The notes under the pieces were generated by a model, which made no database searches, was not told the origin of the DNA, and saw only the letters and a list, made by a program, of their open reading frames with translations. From the NCBI RefSeq assembly GCF_003286085.1, contig NW_020825288.1:4154001-4218000 (forward strand): 64,000 bases of DNA, in the 5' to 3' direction. Made by a program: the position numbers and the translations under genes. How positions within the stretch are numbered: position 1 is the first letter of the stretch; each line of letters begins with the position of its first letter. Origin of the DNA: Drosophila persimilis (Eukaryota; Arthropoda; Insecta; Diptera; Drosophilidae). Shown here in pieces: positions 43,950 through 58,800 of the stretch.

Positions 43950-46900
43950 TACCTCAGGTGCTGGATTCTTGAGGGAGGCTCTTTGTATGGGTACGAATGC
44001 TCAACGGACTGTCGATGAACTTTATAATAAAATAGTTCAATTAATAAAACATGATTGCTGTGCTTTGGAAGATTCTCAAGAAAAATGTCGAAGGTTGTGA
44101 GTAAAAAAATAGATATCAAAGTCCTACATATCCTGGTTTGTTGCCCATATAAAAAACTGCGCCTGAATGGTATATTTTTTATTAAGTTTACGCGCATGCT
44201 ATTTCTGAAGTAAAGTTTTATAGTTCTCACTGGTCCTGAAAGGGCTAAATTCGTTGCTCAGTCCATCTTGCTCTGGCCTATCAATAGATCTCAGAGGTTC
44301 GATTTGTGCCTTGAAAAAAACAATCGGACTGATTCACTGTACTATGTTTCGTCTTGGTCGCTCCATTTCTCGCACCTTCCTTTCTCTCTCCTTTCCCTTT
44401 TCTATCGATACAAAATTCAATGAAAAGCAATTGTAAAGTTTTGTAGAGTTTTTTACCTGCCTTTTCACTTGTTTTACCTGTGTACAAACTGCAATTTCAA
44501 GTTTCATGGCGGACGCCACATCGCGGTGTGCGCGGTTCTGGCCTTGTTGTTCTTTTTTCTGTTGGCGATGGTGGAGGTGGCGCTGCTGCTGCTGTTGTTA
44601 TTATTTAAATGTAATTTTAATCAGATTTCCACGATACCTTATATTTTTCAATTACACGTGGAGCTCCACTCGCCCCACAGGCAGAGCCCTGGGCGTCATC
44701 TGGCTGTCCATTCTCTGATGCTGTTGTTTCTCCTCCTCCTCCTCCTCCTGTCATGATATGATTTTTCAATTTTAACGTTTTATTATATTCCATTTTCCGA
44801 TTCGGAAAAGTTTTGGCTTATTGAACGGCGCTAAAAGAATATCCGGAAAAGTTTTGTACTTAATTTGCTGTAATTGTGTCCGCCGGCACTGTCCCAAGGA
44901 TCCCACAAGTCATGGGGATGGGATGGTTGAAAGCAGCTGATGGGGCTACGTGGGGCGTGTTTATCTATTGAGCAGAACAGAACCTAACGAAATGTAAATA
45001 ATATTAGTGGTACTTGGGCTCTGACAATGTGCATATGTGGCCTCAGTCAGGGAAGGGATATGATGGGATGGATAGGCGTAGCGGTAGGGGTGACGGTGAC
45101 GGTGACCCAACAACCACAACGACAGGACAAACAAAGATGCGGAAGTGCTGCTTGAGGCTTAGCAGAAGAAGAAGAAGAAGGAATGGGAATCCCATTCGGA
45201 ATCAGAACCAGAATCTAAGCAGTACAGGAGGAGCCAAAGGAGGTCCTGCCAGTGGGCAAAACAAACACGAAGCCAAATACAAATACAAATAAAAAGCCAA
45301 AAACCAAGGAGAGGCGGGTGTAAAAGAACAGAAGCTGCTTGACTCCAGGAAGGTGGGAGTGGGAGGGTGTGCTAGTTGGTCGGGGTTTGGGCCTCGTCGG
45401 AAGTTTACTTAAGACCGTCGAAATAGAGGCATTAAGATCTTTGCAGTTAATCCCTTGAGTAAATGTTGTGTGGTCGCGACGACAGAACATTGTGTGCCAT
45501 GTGTGTGTGTCTCATGTGTCTGTGTGTGTGTGTGTGTGCGGAGTACCTTCTCTAGTTGTAGTTAAGGCATTATAAAAAGGCTTAAAAGCTTGGCCTCACG
45601 ACTAGCCCCAGGGACAGGTCTCTCTTCAATGAATATTTCATCCCGACTGATGACAGCATGCGTGCTGGTTAAGTGCTTTAAACATTTAGCTTAATGCCGG
45701 GGCTCGTTTTAATTTGCAGTCTCCCATGCCATTGAGCAAGAACAGCCTCTGCTGTCACGTATGTAACCAAATTGCGCATACGCCGCATTGGCGCTGTGCA
45801 AAATTATTAAAGCAGATGCCCGAAAAGGCTGAAAGTTATGCCGGGAATACTATGCCGTGGGGCTAAGCCGGCAGCGCATCTGGTCCCGGCCAGAAACCTT
45901 TTTACAACTTTTGCCAGAGAGCACGAGTCGACCAAAAAACTGCTAAGCTTCCGCCACAATCCACAAACCCGCCGCCGCCGCCGACGCCACCCCGCAGCCA
46001 ATCTAAATAAGGTGGGAAAAAGCCAAAACCCGGAAAAAAATGGAACTGCCGGAGCAAGAAAAAAATAAAACGAAAGAAAGAAAGAAAGAAAGCTGGCAAA
46101 AGCAAAGCCTGAGCGCCAGACGAAGGCAAAGCTGGCGGTAAACGCAAAATAAAGTCATCACAAACATATTAGCAGCTAAAAACACCTGAGCAAATAGATT
46201 TATATGCACGATAAAGCACAGAGTAATTTCCCCTAGATCCTGTCAACCAACCCCAACCCCCCAAGCCATGCACACACACACCCATCCACCCATATCCACC
46301 CATATCCACCCCTTAGGCAACGCCTACACGCCTGTTGCCTAAGCCGCAAAGTAGCTGGAGAGCAGCACAAGATAACATCACTTTATTGTAAGAAAGTTAA
46401 AACACAAAAATGCAAGCCAGTCCCATCTGCGGGGTAGTGCGTGTGTGTGTGCGGGCCCTTGAGTGGGCTGGGGGTGGGGGTGGCTGTAATGTTGTGTGTG
46501 TGGAGAGGCACTAAAATGTAGCACCAAAAGAAAAAACCTTGAAGGTGGGATAGCTTCAGGAACGAAACTGTTGATACCCTTGAAGATGCGCCTACACATA
46601 GTTCATGTGGCAGTTGCAGGAATAAGCATTTGACCATGGCAGCTATATGATAGAGTTAATCCAATCTATGCGGCAAAACAAAAGATTCTTTGACTGCCAG
46701 GAAGCTCTCACAATGAGGAATCACCTTTGTAGCAATCAAGAATACACCTATGCATACCCTACAGTCGACTCTGCCTGACAAACATCTGGTCACAGTCAAA
46801 ATACCCCCCGCAAAGGTACTAAAAAAAGTACGAAAATATCAAAAAAGAGAAAAGAAGAAGAACGAGAGAGCGTAAAACTTCTCAATGCCGTTTGCCGTTG

Positions 46901-49900
46901 TTTTACGAGCCATTTCCGTTTTGGATGATTCTGTCGTGGTGTAGGTGTGAAATTATAAAATTTGTAGCATAATTCTAGATTGCTCCGCCTGGAAGTGGGA
47001 CACGCGTGCGTCCACGTAACAAGCACACACATACGAACGAACCGTGCCCCATTTCCCATTTCGCATGCCCCAATCTGCGGAGTCTCCCAGGGAAGTTGGC
47101 GAGTTTATGACTCCATGCAAGTGCACGTCAGGCAGGACCAGGACACACACGTAGTGCTTTTATTTTGTACTTAGCAGGACATTTTTATACTCTAGCCGAG
47201 CCTGGTGCAGCTTTCAGTTGCGATTTGTGGACCCTCTTTGGGGATTCAAGGGAAGACAGAAAAAATGACTTTCTCTCCAAGAACTTTAATCGTCGTGAAA
47301 AAACTTTCAAATGCGGCTTGCGGAGAGAGATCTAAAGTAGGATAGCACTTTTAGTCTTTTGAGGAATTCTCAGTTGAAGCTATAGCTCCATCCATATATA
47401 ATATAATGATATATCTTCTCATTAGATAGAACTGTTTAAGCGACCCTTTTAGAGTCGAAAGCAGATCGTGTGGAGATATCTACTCTACAGAAATATACTG
47501 AAATTTGTGGACAACTTTCCAATGAGGCTTTTGATGAGTAAAGCCTCTTGAGGGAATTACAGAAGCAAAGAAATAATCTTTCTATTTTCCTTGCCATTTA
47601 TGGAACTCTCGAATCCTTTGTGCAAATGGTCCTTGTGTCCTATGAGGACTTCTATTCAATTTCCCATTTGGCAACAGTTTTCCCAGCTGATTCTCGAGTG
47701 CATGTGTGGATTCGCTGAGGCCAAAATGAGGAAAATTTTGCCCAGTTTCCTTAAATTTTTGTTTGTTTTTGCTCTACTGCGTGGGTGTCGGTCGACCCAG
47801 GCCATTAGCAGAATGCTTGACAAATAATTAGGGCAAAAACTATTAACTTGTCCGGTGCTGGACGTTGGACACACACATGACTGATGACGGCCACTGGAAG
47901 TGGATGTGGCAGTGGGGATGCGAGCACGGATGCGGCAGCGGCTGAAGACATGGTTGAGGATGTGGTATCGACTGAGGATGGACACAAATTGACAGTGCTC
48001 AACATGCCAGTCAAGTTGGCGACCAAAGTTCAGGGAAAAACGGCAAAGATTTGTCGCAACATCGCAACTAAAAAAGTTAATTGCAGTTAATGACGACATT
48101 AATCACAAGAAAATGAAGCCGGGCGCAATGACAATCAGCACAAAAGCGACAAATGGAGAGAGCCGAGGCGACGAGACTGCGGGCAGGCAGGAAGAGCCCC
48201 CGGTCCAGCAGCCAACAGCGTCTATTAACACCGATTCCTGGGACCAGGGCCAGGGCCAGGACCAGGCCATGGACCGAGACCGGGACAGGGACCGGGACTT
48301 TCCCCACAAGACAATGGGAAAGTTGCGTCAGCTTCAGCTTCAGCATCAGCCAGAGCGCAACAAGCGGCAACAGGAAGCGAGCGCGTACTAGGAAAAGCAA
48401 TTTTACTGCGAGTTTCCTCAAGACAAATAAGTCTGCTGGATCAAAAAGGACTTTCAGGCAGGGCACAATAGAAATGAATTATAAGCGACAACACAGTGAG
48501 AGAGAATAGTGAGAGGGAAGGGTCTGGAGAGGAGGAGAGGCAGAAGAAGCAGTGTCAGCGATAATAATGAAGTAGCATGACTGATGATGCTCCCTCTTGG
48601 AGTGCAGCAGGAAAAAGCACAACTTTGGGGCGGGGATGTGAATGGGGGTCCGTTCCGATTAGGCGGCAATAAAGGCAGCGACAAGCCAGTAAAATGTTTT
48701 CCTTTGTTTCCCATTTTTTTTCCCAGAGTTTCTTTTGTGTGTTTATTGCTCGGTTTTCCCTTTTTTGTTGTATGGAAATCAAAGAGGCGCCTCGCCCGTC
48801 TCGATATAATGAAAATGACCCCAGCCAACGCTCCGCTCCTCACCGCACCTCTCATAGTTGGCGTTAATTAAACGAGATTCCTGGCCAACTTTTATTGATT
48901 GTGTTGAACGGTGAACAGATGAAGGAGACACTCCCCTTTTTGGTCAGGTAATGAGCTGCACGTTCCTTGGAAGATGACGCACGACCGCACAATCCACAGA
49001 GTGAGATGCGATGCAGCTGGTTTTAGTCGCCTATCTGGCAGGCCTGGTGGCAGTGTCAAAACAAAGGAGTTTGCGGAATTTATGCAACATGAGCATCTAT
49101 AACTTATCCAATTAAAACTCAATAAACGCTCGGCTTCGTAGCCAAAGCCAGGGCAAATAAATGAAGATGCCAGCCATGCCAGAGGCGTGTGGCAACGGGC
49201 TCTGGAAGGAGGAAGTAGGAGGTGGCCCAAAGGAAGCAGTTCAATAGCATCCAGTTCCTGCCTCTGCCACTGCCACTGCCTCGGCCTCCTCTCGTCTCTA
49301 TCTCCCTGTGTCTGTCTCTCTGGCTTAACACAGCGATTACAAGTGCCTTCAGCTTGTAATCCACTTTCGGAAATGCACCGAGCACCGAACACCGAACACT
49401 GAGCACTGAACGTTGGAGCCTTCCTGCCTGCCTCATACTGTGCCCCATGTCCTGGCGGCACACTCTCCCAAGGCATGACAGACACAAATTGAAGATGACA
49501 AAATGTCTAAACAAGTGAGTGGGTGGGTGGGGCGGGGCAGTGGGAAGCCATGTTCGGGCTATGAGCGGGTGTGGCATCGAGCATATCTAGCGGAATAATC
49601 AATAAATTACACACCTGTCTGGCCACAGCAAATTTCTATATGTACTTCGGGAGAGTATGGCTATGACTTAGGGGATAAGACAGCGAGAAGGAGCCGGAGT
49701 GGGAACTGGTGGTGGTGGGTGTGGGAGTAGCAGCATTAGAAATATTTTTCCTAGAGATTCCAGCGAGCGGCAGCAGCCGCATTCCGCAGGTGCCGTCTCG
49801 AGAAGATGCCAAGGAATGGTCCTAGTCCACAGTCCTGGTCATTATGTACGCCATCTACTCGTACACTCTGAGGAGCTGGTGCAGAGCCCGCCGTAATGGG

Positions 49901-52769
49901 GGGATGTTTCTCTCAGTGCAGTTATGCTCCTTGAGCTTTAATATTTCACGCTGGCTGCCTTTTCGATTGTATTTTGCAGGGAAGGAACCTGCGTGGGGCT
50001 CCTGCCTGCGCTACCTCTGTGTACTTGTCTGGTAATTGCACTGCCCGATGGGCAGGACTGGCACATTGCTTGGAATTTTAACGCGTACTCGGACCCAGAG
50101 CCAGACCCAGACCCAGACCCAGACCCAGACCTGGACTGGTTGCTGGTAGCTGGATCCTGGCACTGAGTGAGTATTTCTGCGTGCCATTCTGACAGGCAGC
50201 AATGTTGGCGGCACTGAATTTTTGATTTATGTGCTTTACTTATGCTTTTACTTAGTTGTCTGCGGCTGTGCGAGCTGGCTGTGTATGCCTCATGACTGCT
50301 ACTGCTACTGCTACTACTACTCCTGTCCCGTACGGACGGACTCCCACTCCTTGGAGGAGAGGAGTCTTATGGACGAGCCACCAAATTGATGCTAAGTGCT
50401 TGGGTGCGCGTGCGAAATGGGTTGGCAAGTGGCAGGCTCCTCCGCTTCATGAGCCTCTGCCTTTCAAACACACGCCACATATTCCCCTACACACTCTTTA
50501 GTTAGAGACACACACACGCGCATATATACACGCATATTAAATACCATCCTTGGAGAGTCATCAGCATTCCTCGAGCGGTTTTTATTTCCGTTTTCATTAG
50601 TTGCTTTTTACACAAGCGACACTCGCAGTAACACACCCACAGGACACTCACCCACTCATCCACACACCCATACACCCATACACCCACACGCGTAATAGCA
50701 TTAATGTCTCGTTTACGTCTTCCCAGGACTCCTCTCACTGCAATGGCACTCTCTCTCTCTCTCTCGCTACTTTTGTGTGTGTTTGTCTGCGTGTCAATGG
50801 CAGCCATTTCTATGTTTGCTCACGTATTCCGCTGTTGACATTCCAGTGGCAGTGCAGCAGCAGCAGCCAGCCATCGGCCATCGGCCATTGGCCATTGGCC
50901 GGTGGCCAACGTCAAAGTGAAAAATGAATTGTGAAATTGTTTGCTATAATTTGCAGCTTCAACAGGCGATCATTTGGTGCCCTTGCCTTCTCCTTTCACA
51001 AATCCTTTCGACTTTGAGCCCCACTTATGTATGTGGCACTCGATAAGTGGGACACGGGCCGCGGTTCGTTCTCGAGGCTCTGGCCTCGAAAGTGCAGAGA
51101 ACAAGCTGGGATTTTTGGGCGCTAATCAAATCACGTACTTAGCCAAGTAAAATACATCCGCAAAGACCCAGAAGGAAGCTCTACCCAGCAGCTCAAAAGT
51201 GTGCTATACATTTTGTACACGACAAGGACTCGTAAGGAGGCGCATTAATAGCTTCTCTTTCTCTTTCTCTTTCCCTTTCCCTTTTCTCTCCCTCTCTCTC
51301 TTTCTCTGTATGTGTGTACATTTCCATTTACATGTACTTCTATGCCACACAGCCTGCCTTCCCTATATGTCTAAGGAAGGGAAAACTTGGATGCCACAAA
51401 GGCAAATTACGAGCGCATTTAAACTGGGGCGCGAGTGCTACTTAAATAACTCATTTAGGGTTGCCTTTCCTGATCCCCAAAGAACGAAAGGAAGGGACCC
51501 TCGCTCACTCCGTCTCCCTCCCTCCCTCTGTGTGTGTGTGTGTGTGAGTGTGTGTTACCATAAAATCAACAATAAACTTTGTCATCTCAATTTGCTTATT
51601 ACCAGCAGGCAGGCTACAGCTACCCCGAAAACTTTCTTATTAATGGCTCCGGCGATTGCAACGTGTCTCTGGGAGTATCTTCTACTCCTTATCCATATAT
51701 GTATAGAACGATATATGTGTGGGAAAACTACGAAGAAACTTTTAATTTTGACGTCATCAAACCCGTGCACTACCCCTTCCTTGTACCCTGGACCAAAGGC
51801 AAGACAATCCCCTCTTCGAAGAGCCGCAAACGACGACGGCGTCGCCGACGAGGTGTGTCCTGTGGCATATCCTTCCTGTGTCGCTGTCTTGCGGTTAGCT
51901 GCACGTCGCAAATTGCAGAATCCATAATTAGTGTCTGTCATGGCGACCCCACACTGCCCCCGCCGCCCACCCCCCCCAAAGACTCTTTGTCCCCAACTCC
52001 TCGCTGAGCATCCCCCACTGGCAGCCCATCCTGAAGGCGAGAGCTGAGCACTGAGCGCTGCACTTGAGTGGCCTGCTGGCAGCTGCTCTAATTGCAAGTA
52101 AATATTTTATGCGGCAAGTCGGTTTTAATTGCCAGCTGAAATAAATACAGAATCATTATAAAATTATTTAAAATGTGTTGCAGTGGGGACGCTACACCAC
52201 GCCAGCTGCCCCACATTTGTAGTGGCAGCAAGTTTTAATGATGCACCAACCACTCCCCCCCCCGCATTGGCAAGGCCCCGTGGTGGTGGTGCCCCCAAAA
52301 ACCACTTTCATACACTCGTATTGCTCATTTCTGGGCCGGATGGAGTGCTGCAGAAATCACGCAAATTATCGAAACATGCGCCACAGTACACTTAAACTCC
52401 TGGCGACTCTCTGGCCCTGCCGCATAAATCTTACCAAAGTCGGGAAAAAAACATAAAAACACAAACTTTTGCAGCAGAAAACGAAAAGAGCGAGAGAGAG
52501 AGAGAGAGAGAGCAGGAGCAAAAAAATGTTCTATAAATCTGGAGGTACTCCTCGGTACTATGGACCAACTTTCCAATGCCGCAAATTGCGAAAACTTCAA
52601 CATTATCGTATGAAGTGCGAACATGGAGCAATCGATTGGAAACTGCAGCAGCCACCAGCAGCCAGCAGCCAGTAGGCAGTTGGTGCAGTGTGGCCTAAAA
52701 TAGAATAAAATCATCGGATAATCAAAAAAAATTAAAAAAAAAAGAAAGAAATGTAACTAGAGAAATGCA
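43950..52769. other. Gene-poor region, mostly unique sequence with simple repeats
   Basis: No ORF here has a believable composition: the longer ones run through CA/GT, CT and Pro/Arg-coding simple repeats. Notable runs are GT at about 45503-45538, AAAG at 46072-46092, CCAGAC at about 50092-50130, CT at 51257-51310 and GA at 52492-52514. The rest is typical fly intergenic or intronic sequence, probably regulatory. No RNA gene was recognised before the tRNA. Confidence 0.5.
52734..52743 (-). terminator. RNA polymerase III terminator of the tRNA gene
   Basis: Ten consecutive T on the minus strand, starting 27 bases past the tRNA 3' end. Shorter T runs lie between. Confidence 0.6.
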
Positions 52770-52841
52770 TGCCTCCTGTGAGGGTTGAACTCACGGCCTT
52801 TGGTTTACGAGACCAACGCTCTACCACTGAGCTAAAGAGGC
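52770..52841 (-). tRNA. tRNA-Thr (anticodon CGT)
   Basis: The minus strand reads GCCTCTTTAGCTCAGTGGTA, then GAGCGTTGGTCTCGTAAACC and on to a TTCAACC T-loop and AGGAGGC, plus discriminator A. The cloverleaf closes: acceptor GCCTCTT/AGGAGGC with one G-U pair, D stem GCTC/GAGC, anticodon stem TTGGT/ACCAA around the loop CTCGTAA (anticodon CGT, Thr), and T stem GTGAG/CTCAC. There is no intron. A-box (TAGCTCAGTGG) and B-box (GAGTTCAACCC) promoter elements are intact, and a T-run terminator follows. It should be functional. Confidence 0.95.
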
Positions 52842-55800
52842 AGTTAGCAGCGGTCTGCTAAAACACCAACAAAACTCTGTTACGATCGTTCTCGATAAAA
52901 GAACAACAGCAAACCAGGTGGCAACGCTTAAACGCTAACCAGAATCCGATAAGAATTACTGTTAATTGGAACAAGAATCGGAGGGCTGAAATGTCAATGT
53001 GAAATTGAATAAATGAAAATATTTCCATCTCTATGAATTTTTAGAGGTCCTGAAATGGGCCGATGCAAGCGGAATCTATTGCCTGATTCATTGTTTTTTC
53101 GTGGTTTTGACAGAAATGATGGCCGAACAGTGAGCGCACAAAGTTTTTCTCCACACAAAAACTGCCAAATGCAATTTAGTTGATAGGATCAAAATCTTTG
53201 GGAAATTCTATCCCCCAGCACCCATCCTTCGGAGCTGACTTTTGCCGTCTCTGTCTCTGACTTTGGCCTGTCGTCGCGCCATCCCTTTCGCTTGCTCCTT
53301 CGCACTGTCTGTCTGCATGTAAAGTGACTTTCTGGCTGGGGGAATTTAACGATTTAAATGCGATTTACGGCGCTAATTCGTTGTGGCAGTGGCAACCAGA
53401 GCAAGTCGTCGGCTCGGATCTGGATCCCAGCCCAGGCAATCGAATGTTGGTCCTGCTTCTGGTCCTCCTGCTCCTGCTCCTGCTCGTGCTCCTTGCTGTC
53501 TGCCTGCCTTATAAACCATGGCGTACTTTTCAGCATCATTTGATTCTGGGCGCATTTATCATAATGGTCTCGGCCCCCAAACCGCACAATGGCAGCGAAT
53601 GCAATTTTCCGCTGAAAAGTTTGCAATCGGATTTGAATGTTGTTGGTCTGAAGCGAGCGGGTAACTTATTTGTTTGGGCATTAGGTCCAATTATGGCAGG
53701 AGATCGTTCCAACAATAGCAATAGGGCCACTCATTTGTGATGAAATATTGAAAAGCCCTTCTTCCAACATTCGCACCTTGATGAGGTAGATCTGCCATAT
53801 AAAGTTGCATTCGATGGAATACAATTTAAATTCCTTGGATTTTCATCTACTTGAAATTGATTCCATTGTACGGCGTGCGCCATTGTGCCGGGGCTCTAGT
53901 CATTCTCCTGACTTCGCTCTCTTCTCTGTCTGATAATCTTTTTGATTTTTCAACTATTTCTAATGCGATTGCTGCCGTGCATTATGCCGGGGCCAACAAT
54001 TGGTTTTGTCGTGCTCCTCCTCGCAGTCGTTTTCGTTCGCCCGTTCCCCCGTTTCCACATTGTCATCATCATCGTATTCTTGTGCCACCTTATTTGGTTC
54101 AGTGGCGCTGCTTGTCTGCGACCCTCGAGTGCACTCATCGGTGCTTGAGCTTCTCATCTATGAGCTCTGCTGCTGCCACAGCCACAGACACATACACATA
54201 CACATCCACATCCACATCCACAGCTACAGGCAATGCCCTGGCCCTGGGACCCCAATCTTAGACCCACTCCCCTCAGAGCTTCTCAGTCTTCTGGCAATGT
54301 CGTCAATGCACTGCCTGCTTATAATGGTAGGCAAATTTCGTTATCAACTGCTGTTAATGCGAGTGCCTACGTCTACTCCATCCTCCATGTGCGATTATTC
54401 AACTCTAATGGCTTGATAAATGTGATTTTGAAATTGAGCCTGGTGCACAGAATTTAATTGAATTCGCACGAGGACGTCAGAGTTATCAGCGCGCATATAC
54501 ATATATCAACCACGACGCCAGATCTACAGCCGACTAATTGGCAACTAATTGGGAGCGTGTTAATATCGAAAACCCAAGACACACTTCCACTTCAGATACA
54601 CATTACAGCTAGGCGGACGGGTAGGACTCCGGGATGATGGTCATCCAGCCCCTGGATACTGAGGCCTTTGTCTGATTTATGGCCAACCGCGACTTGTGGC
54701 TGTACGTATTTTTGTGGCTGACAGCGAACTAAGTGCGAATCATTTATGGACTCGAGCTCGGAAAGTCGGGGCGAAAACTTTTAATAATAATTTGCAAATA
54801 AATTACAACCAAGTTGGCGGCCATTAGGGGGGGAACCAATTGCTCTGGCTGTTGCTTCTGCTGCTCGTTGTGCTGCTGTTGTTGTTGTTGGTGGTACATT
54901 AAGAACTCATTGGCATAAATTGCAATTTAATGTCTGGCATTTTGGCCTCCACAACATCTTTAAATTTACCCGGATGCCAGCCGCCATTGCCAAATAGTTG
55001 AAGCGTATTTATTGCTGGAGCCCCGTGCTTCCCCGAGGTCCGACTCCTTTTTGCCTTTCGTTTGATATGTATTGCTGCTGCCACAATGGCCACAATTCAC
55101 ACGGAGGCACGAGGAGCCGCAGGAGCAGCTGGTGCTGCAATACGCATACGCCCCATTGGCGGGCAGACAGCATAGCATACTTACCAGCGTTGCCGCCGCC
55201 ATTTTATAGCTTCGCACTTGTGTGTTTATGGATTCGCACCTTAATTTGCCTGTTGTCTGATTTTCCCAACCGTTTCTGCTGCCTGCCGCCTGCTGCTGCT
55301 GCCCTCCAGCTATTTCCCATGTATCTCCTCTTCCTGCTCCACCTCCTCCTCCTCTACTCGACTACTGAATTAATGTGCTTATATTTCAGAGAAAATGCTC
55401 GTTGGATCTCTGTGGATGGTTCATTCTTTGGCTGGCTGGGTTGGCTGGTCCGCATTCGCCTTTCAGTTTGTCATTTATTTCGGTGCTTCTGTGTTTAAAT
55501 TCCCTTTGATTGTTCTCTGTTCTCGCACTTTAATTAAAGTCCGGCCACGGCCACGACCACGGCTCCGACCCCAACTCCGACTCCGCTCTTCTCCGAGTTA
55601 ATTACGCTGAGAATGAACGAATGGTGGCCACCCCGCCGAAAATATTTTCTGCTCGTTAATATGGTGGCGGGGCCATGGGCCAGGCCAAGGCCCAAACGAA
55701 GGCGAGGAGGAAATTTGTTAAATTCAATGGCGGCAAGTGCATAAAAATGGCAGCCAGCCAAGTGCAGTGCAGTGCAGTACAGTGCCACTGGGTGGATGGG

Positions 55801-58800
55801 GTAATGACCGACTGTCCTGCATCTTAACGCGCTTTTCTCCCGCCGTGGTACATGCCACATGGCCCCATCCCACCGTGCCCCATAATTGTGTATGTAATTG
55901 TAAACGCTGAATTAAACAAGCGTCATTAAAATGTAATTAATTGTAATTTACGTTTACGTTCCGCTGCCTCTCACGTCGCAAGGTGTTGGCGGCGGCGGCG
56001 GCGGCGGCGTGTGGCGGGTGGCAGGGCCTCAGGTCCTGCCCGTTTTTTAAGATCACTGCACAGTGCGTGCAATAAAAAAATACAGCCTGGCTTAATGACC
56101 ATTTCATTGGTCTCTCTCTGGCTCTTTAAGGCAACGGCAAGTCCCAGGACTCACTGAAATTCCCCGCCCATTCCCATTCCCATTCTCATTCAGATTTCAT
56201 ATTGGTAACATTTTCGCATGCCTCATGCTAATTAATTGAATTGCAATTGATATGAAAAGTTAATTTACATGTGTACTGGTTAATTTGATTAAGGCCACAC
56301 CGCATGGACGTGATTTATGCTGCCATATGGAAAAACAAAACCGACAGACAGCCGGCCCAGCCCGACCACGCGGCATATGCGCAATCAATTGAGCGGCAAA
56401 ACACTTGGCCGAACTCAATTATAAGCGAAAGACGGAGGAGGCCTGATCCTTCCAGCTTAATGAGCCCCGGAGTCTCGTGAAAATTGATGCGAAAACATTT
56501 GCATTTGCATAAATAGGGAGAGCAGCAGGCAAACAAAATAATTAAACGGGCAATGGCAGTGGCAATGGTATTCGGTATTCGGTGTTCGGTGGGGAAGGAA
56601 ATGGCCACCAAGGCGGCGGCGACCTCAAGAAAAATGGCGCGTTTACATGCAAATTATGCCAACTCGAGAGTGAGCGCGGCAATAAAATGTTTGCTGTGTG
56701 TGCAATGGAGTAGGAGGTGGAGCTGCCGCTGCCGCTGCTGCTTTTGGATCGGCTGCATAAATATTTACATGTGGCAGCAGTGCCGCTGACATTCCGGGCC
56801 GGCATTTGCATATTTTAATTATAAGTGCAGCAGCAGGGGCAGCAGAAGGAGCGGCAGAAGGAAGCAACAGCAGCGCATTTGTCATTTTCATAAGCGGACA
56901 AGCTGAAAGACTGAGGCGCCACCAGGAGCTACTCTCCAGCTCCAGCTCCAGCTCCTGCTCCTGCTCCTGCTTTTGCTGCTTGCTTACTCACATACTTGGC
57001 CATAGTTCAATGAGCAGTGCAATGTCCCTTTGCCTTTGCAAGGACCTTCGATGCAACGTCAGGCCACCCAACCCTTCGTATATAAGTTTTTATACATCCA
57101 TGTACATATATATAAAGTATACGCTGGCATTTATCTATGTAGAACTTCCACGATGGCTTCGGCGTGAGGGGCAGTCCGATTTGGTTGAGCTGCTTGCTAA
57201 ACTCCAAAGGAAATCCTGCAGGTCTTGTGGAAGAGTTGGCCAGCCACTGCCGCCCGCTGTGGAAAGGGTATACGTGATTCGCTTTTACGGGGAGATAATC
57301 TAGTTTATTTTTTACTTTTCTATTTAATTTTGTTGCAGCTGCTCATGCTGCTGCCCCCGCTGCAGCTCGAGCTTCCTCTCCTGCGCTCTTTCCGTGAGCT
57401 TGAAGGATAACGCGTGCAATGACATGAAGAAAGGGAGCAACAGGAAGGAGCAGCAAAGGAACTGCGCTGAATGGGGGCCGGGGTCTGGGGTCTGGGGTCT
57501 GCCTGCGCGCGAAAACTCCCCCGTATTAGTTTCATCTTGAGCTGTTACTTTCGCCATTTATTTAGATTTCTACGTAGCTGCTTGCGGACGCTGTTTTTTC
57601 CCCCGCATCAAGTTTAATTGACTGTGGCTAAGTTCTGCTCTCGCACATCCTTCCAGAGCTCTGGCTGTTCTCTGGCTGAAACTTTCACTCAACTTTGCGC
57701 AACAGAAGAAGGTGGAGCTGGGTCTTGGGACTGGGTTTTCTTGGGGATTGGGGTTTCTTGGGGAGTCCTTGGAGCCTGGGTGGGTAATCCGTAAATAGCA
57801 TTACTGCTTGGCCAGAACGGAGCTCGCTCAAAAGGTGCAATCAGGCATTTTCATAATCGCATGAAGTGTTTCATACAATGATTCCCATACACACATATTT
57901 AGAGGGAATCAAAGACTCAGGACTCAGGACTCAGACACTCCCAATCTTTCTTTTCTTGCCTTGCAGTTATCAAACAAAAATTGCACAAGCACAATTGAAT
58001 TCGTTCGGAAAAGGATTTAACATACCATTCCGCTGCTGGGACCAACAAAAACCCACTGAAGCGCACCACTATAGAGGGGCATCGATGGGAGAGTGCCGTG
58101 GGGACGGGCCATGCAAATAGCAAGGAACCAGGACACAAGACACGGCACACGGCACACGGCTGCACGTTATGAGACAAGAGAGACAGGACACACAGACCGA
58201 CCGAGCGAACAAAGCTAAGGCGCTTACAGCTACAGCTACAGCCAGAAGAAGTGCTCTCTCCTTCTCTACATCGAAGACGATGCTCAATATGCTCGAATGC
58301 CGTTTGCATTTGGGGCGAAAGACAATGGGTAATAGATAAAAGAGGACTGTGGGAGTCTGGAGTGGAGGCCAGGCCGAGTCAACCATTCCATTCCGTTTCG
58401 GGCTACGCAATTTGCTGCTCGATTGTCTTGCCATCGTCCGGGGCGCTGGCGCTGGCGCTGTCTATCGTTTGGGAGGACGAGGACCCTTGAGCAGCACCAT
58501 AATTCAATTGATTCTTGGCAACATTATACACAAATGGCCATTATGTTTATCGTTGCCAATAATGATCACGATGACGATGACGACTACTCGATGATGATGT
58601 TGATGGGAAGGAGGTTGGAGTAGGCCACCTGTTATCCTGTTAGCCCGCTTTTCAATAGCACTGCACTCGGCTTTCTAGGCAAATGAGCTCTACATGATTA
58701 CGATTTGAGTTCAAGTGACTTGTCATTGACGTCATGGCAGAAAAAATCTGAAATAAAATCCGAGCTGAAAAGAAAAAGACACATGAATGTATCTCAGAGA

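Noticed and set aside
50092-50130. Tandem CCAGAC repeats as a possible CRISPR-like or regulatory array
   Set aside because: A pure hexanucleotide microsatellite with no spacers; one of many in the region.
51199-51927. 242-codon plus-strand ORF
   Set aside because: It runs through CT, GT and CTC simple repeats (SFSFSFPFPFLSLSLFLCMC) and has no start context, splice or poly(A) support.
53324-53740. 138-codon plus-strand ORF with a Leu-rich run resembling a membrane segment
   Set aside because: The Leu run is a CTC/CTG simple repeat. No promoter, splice or poly(A) signals frame it.
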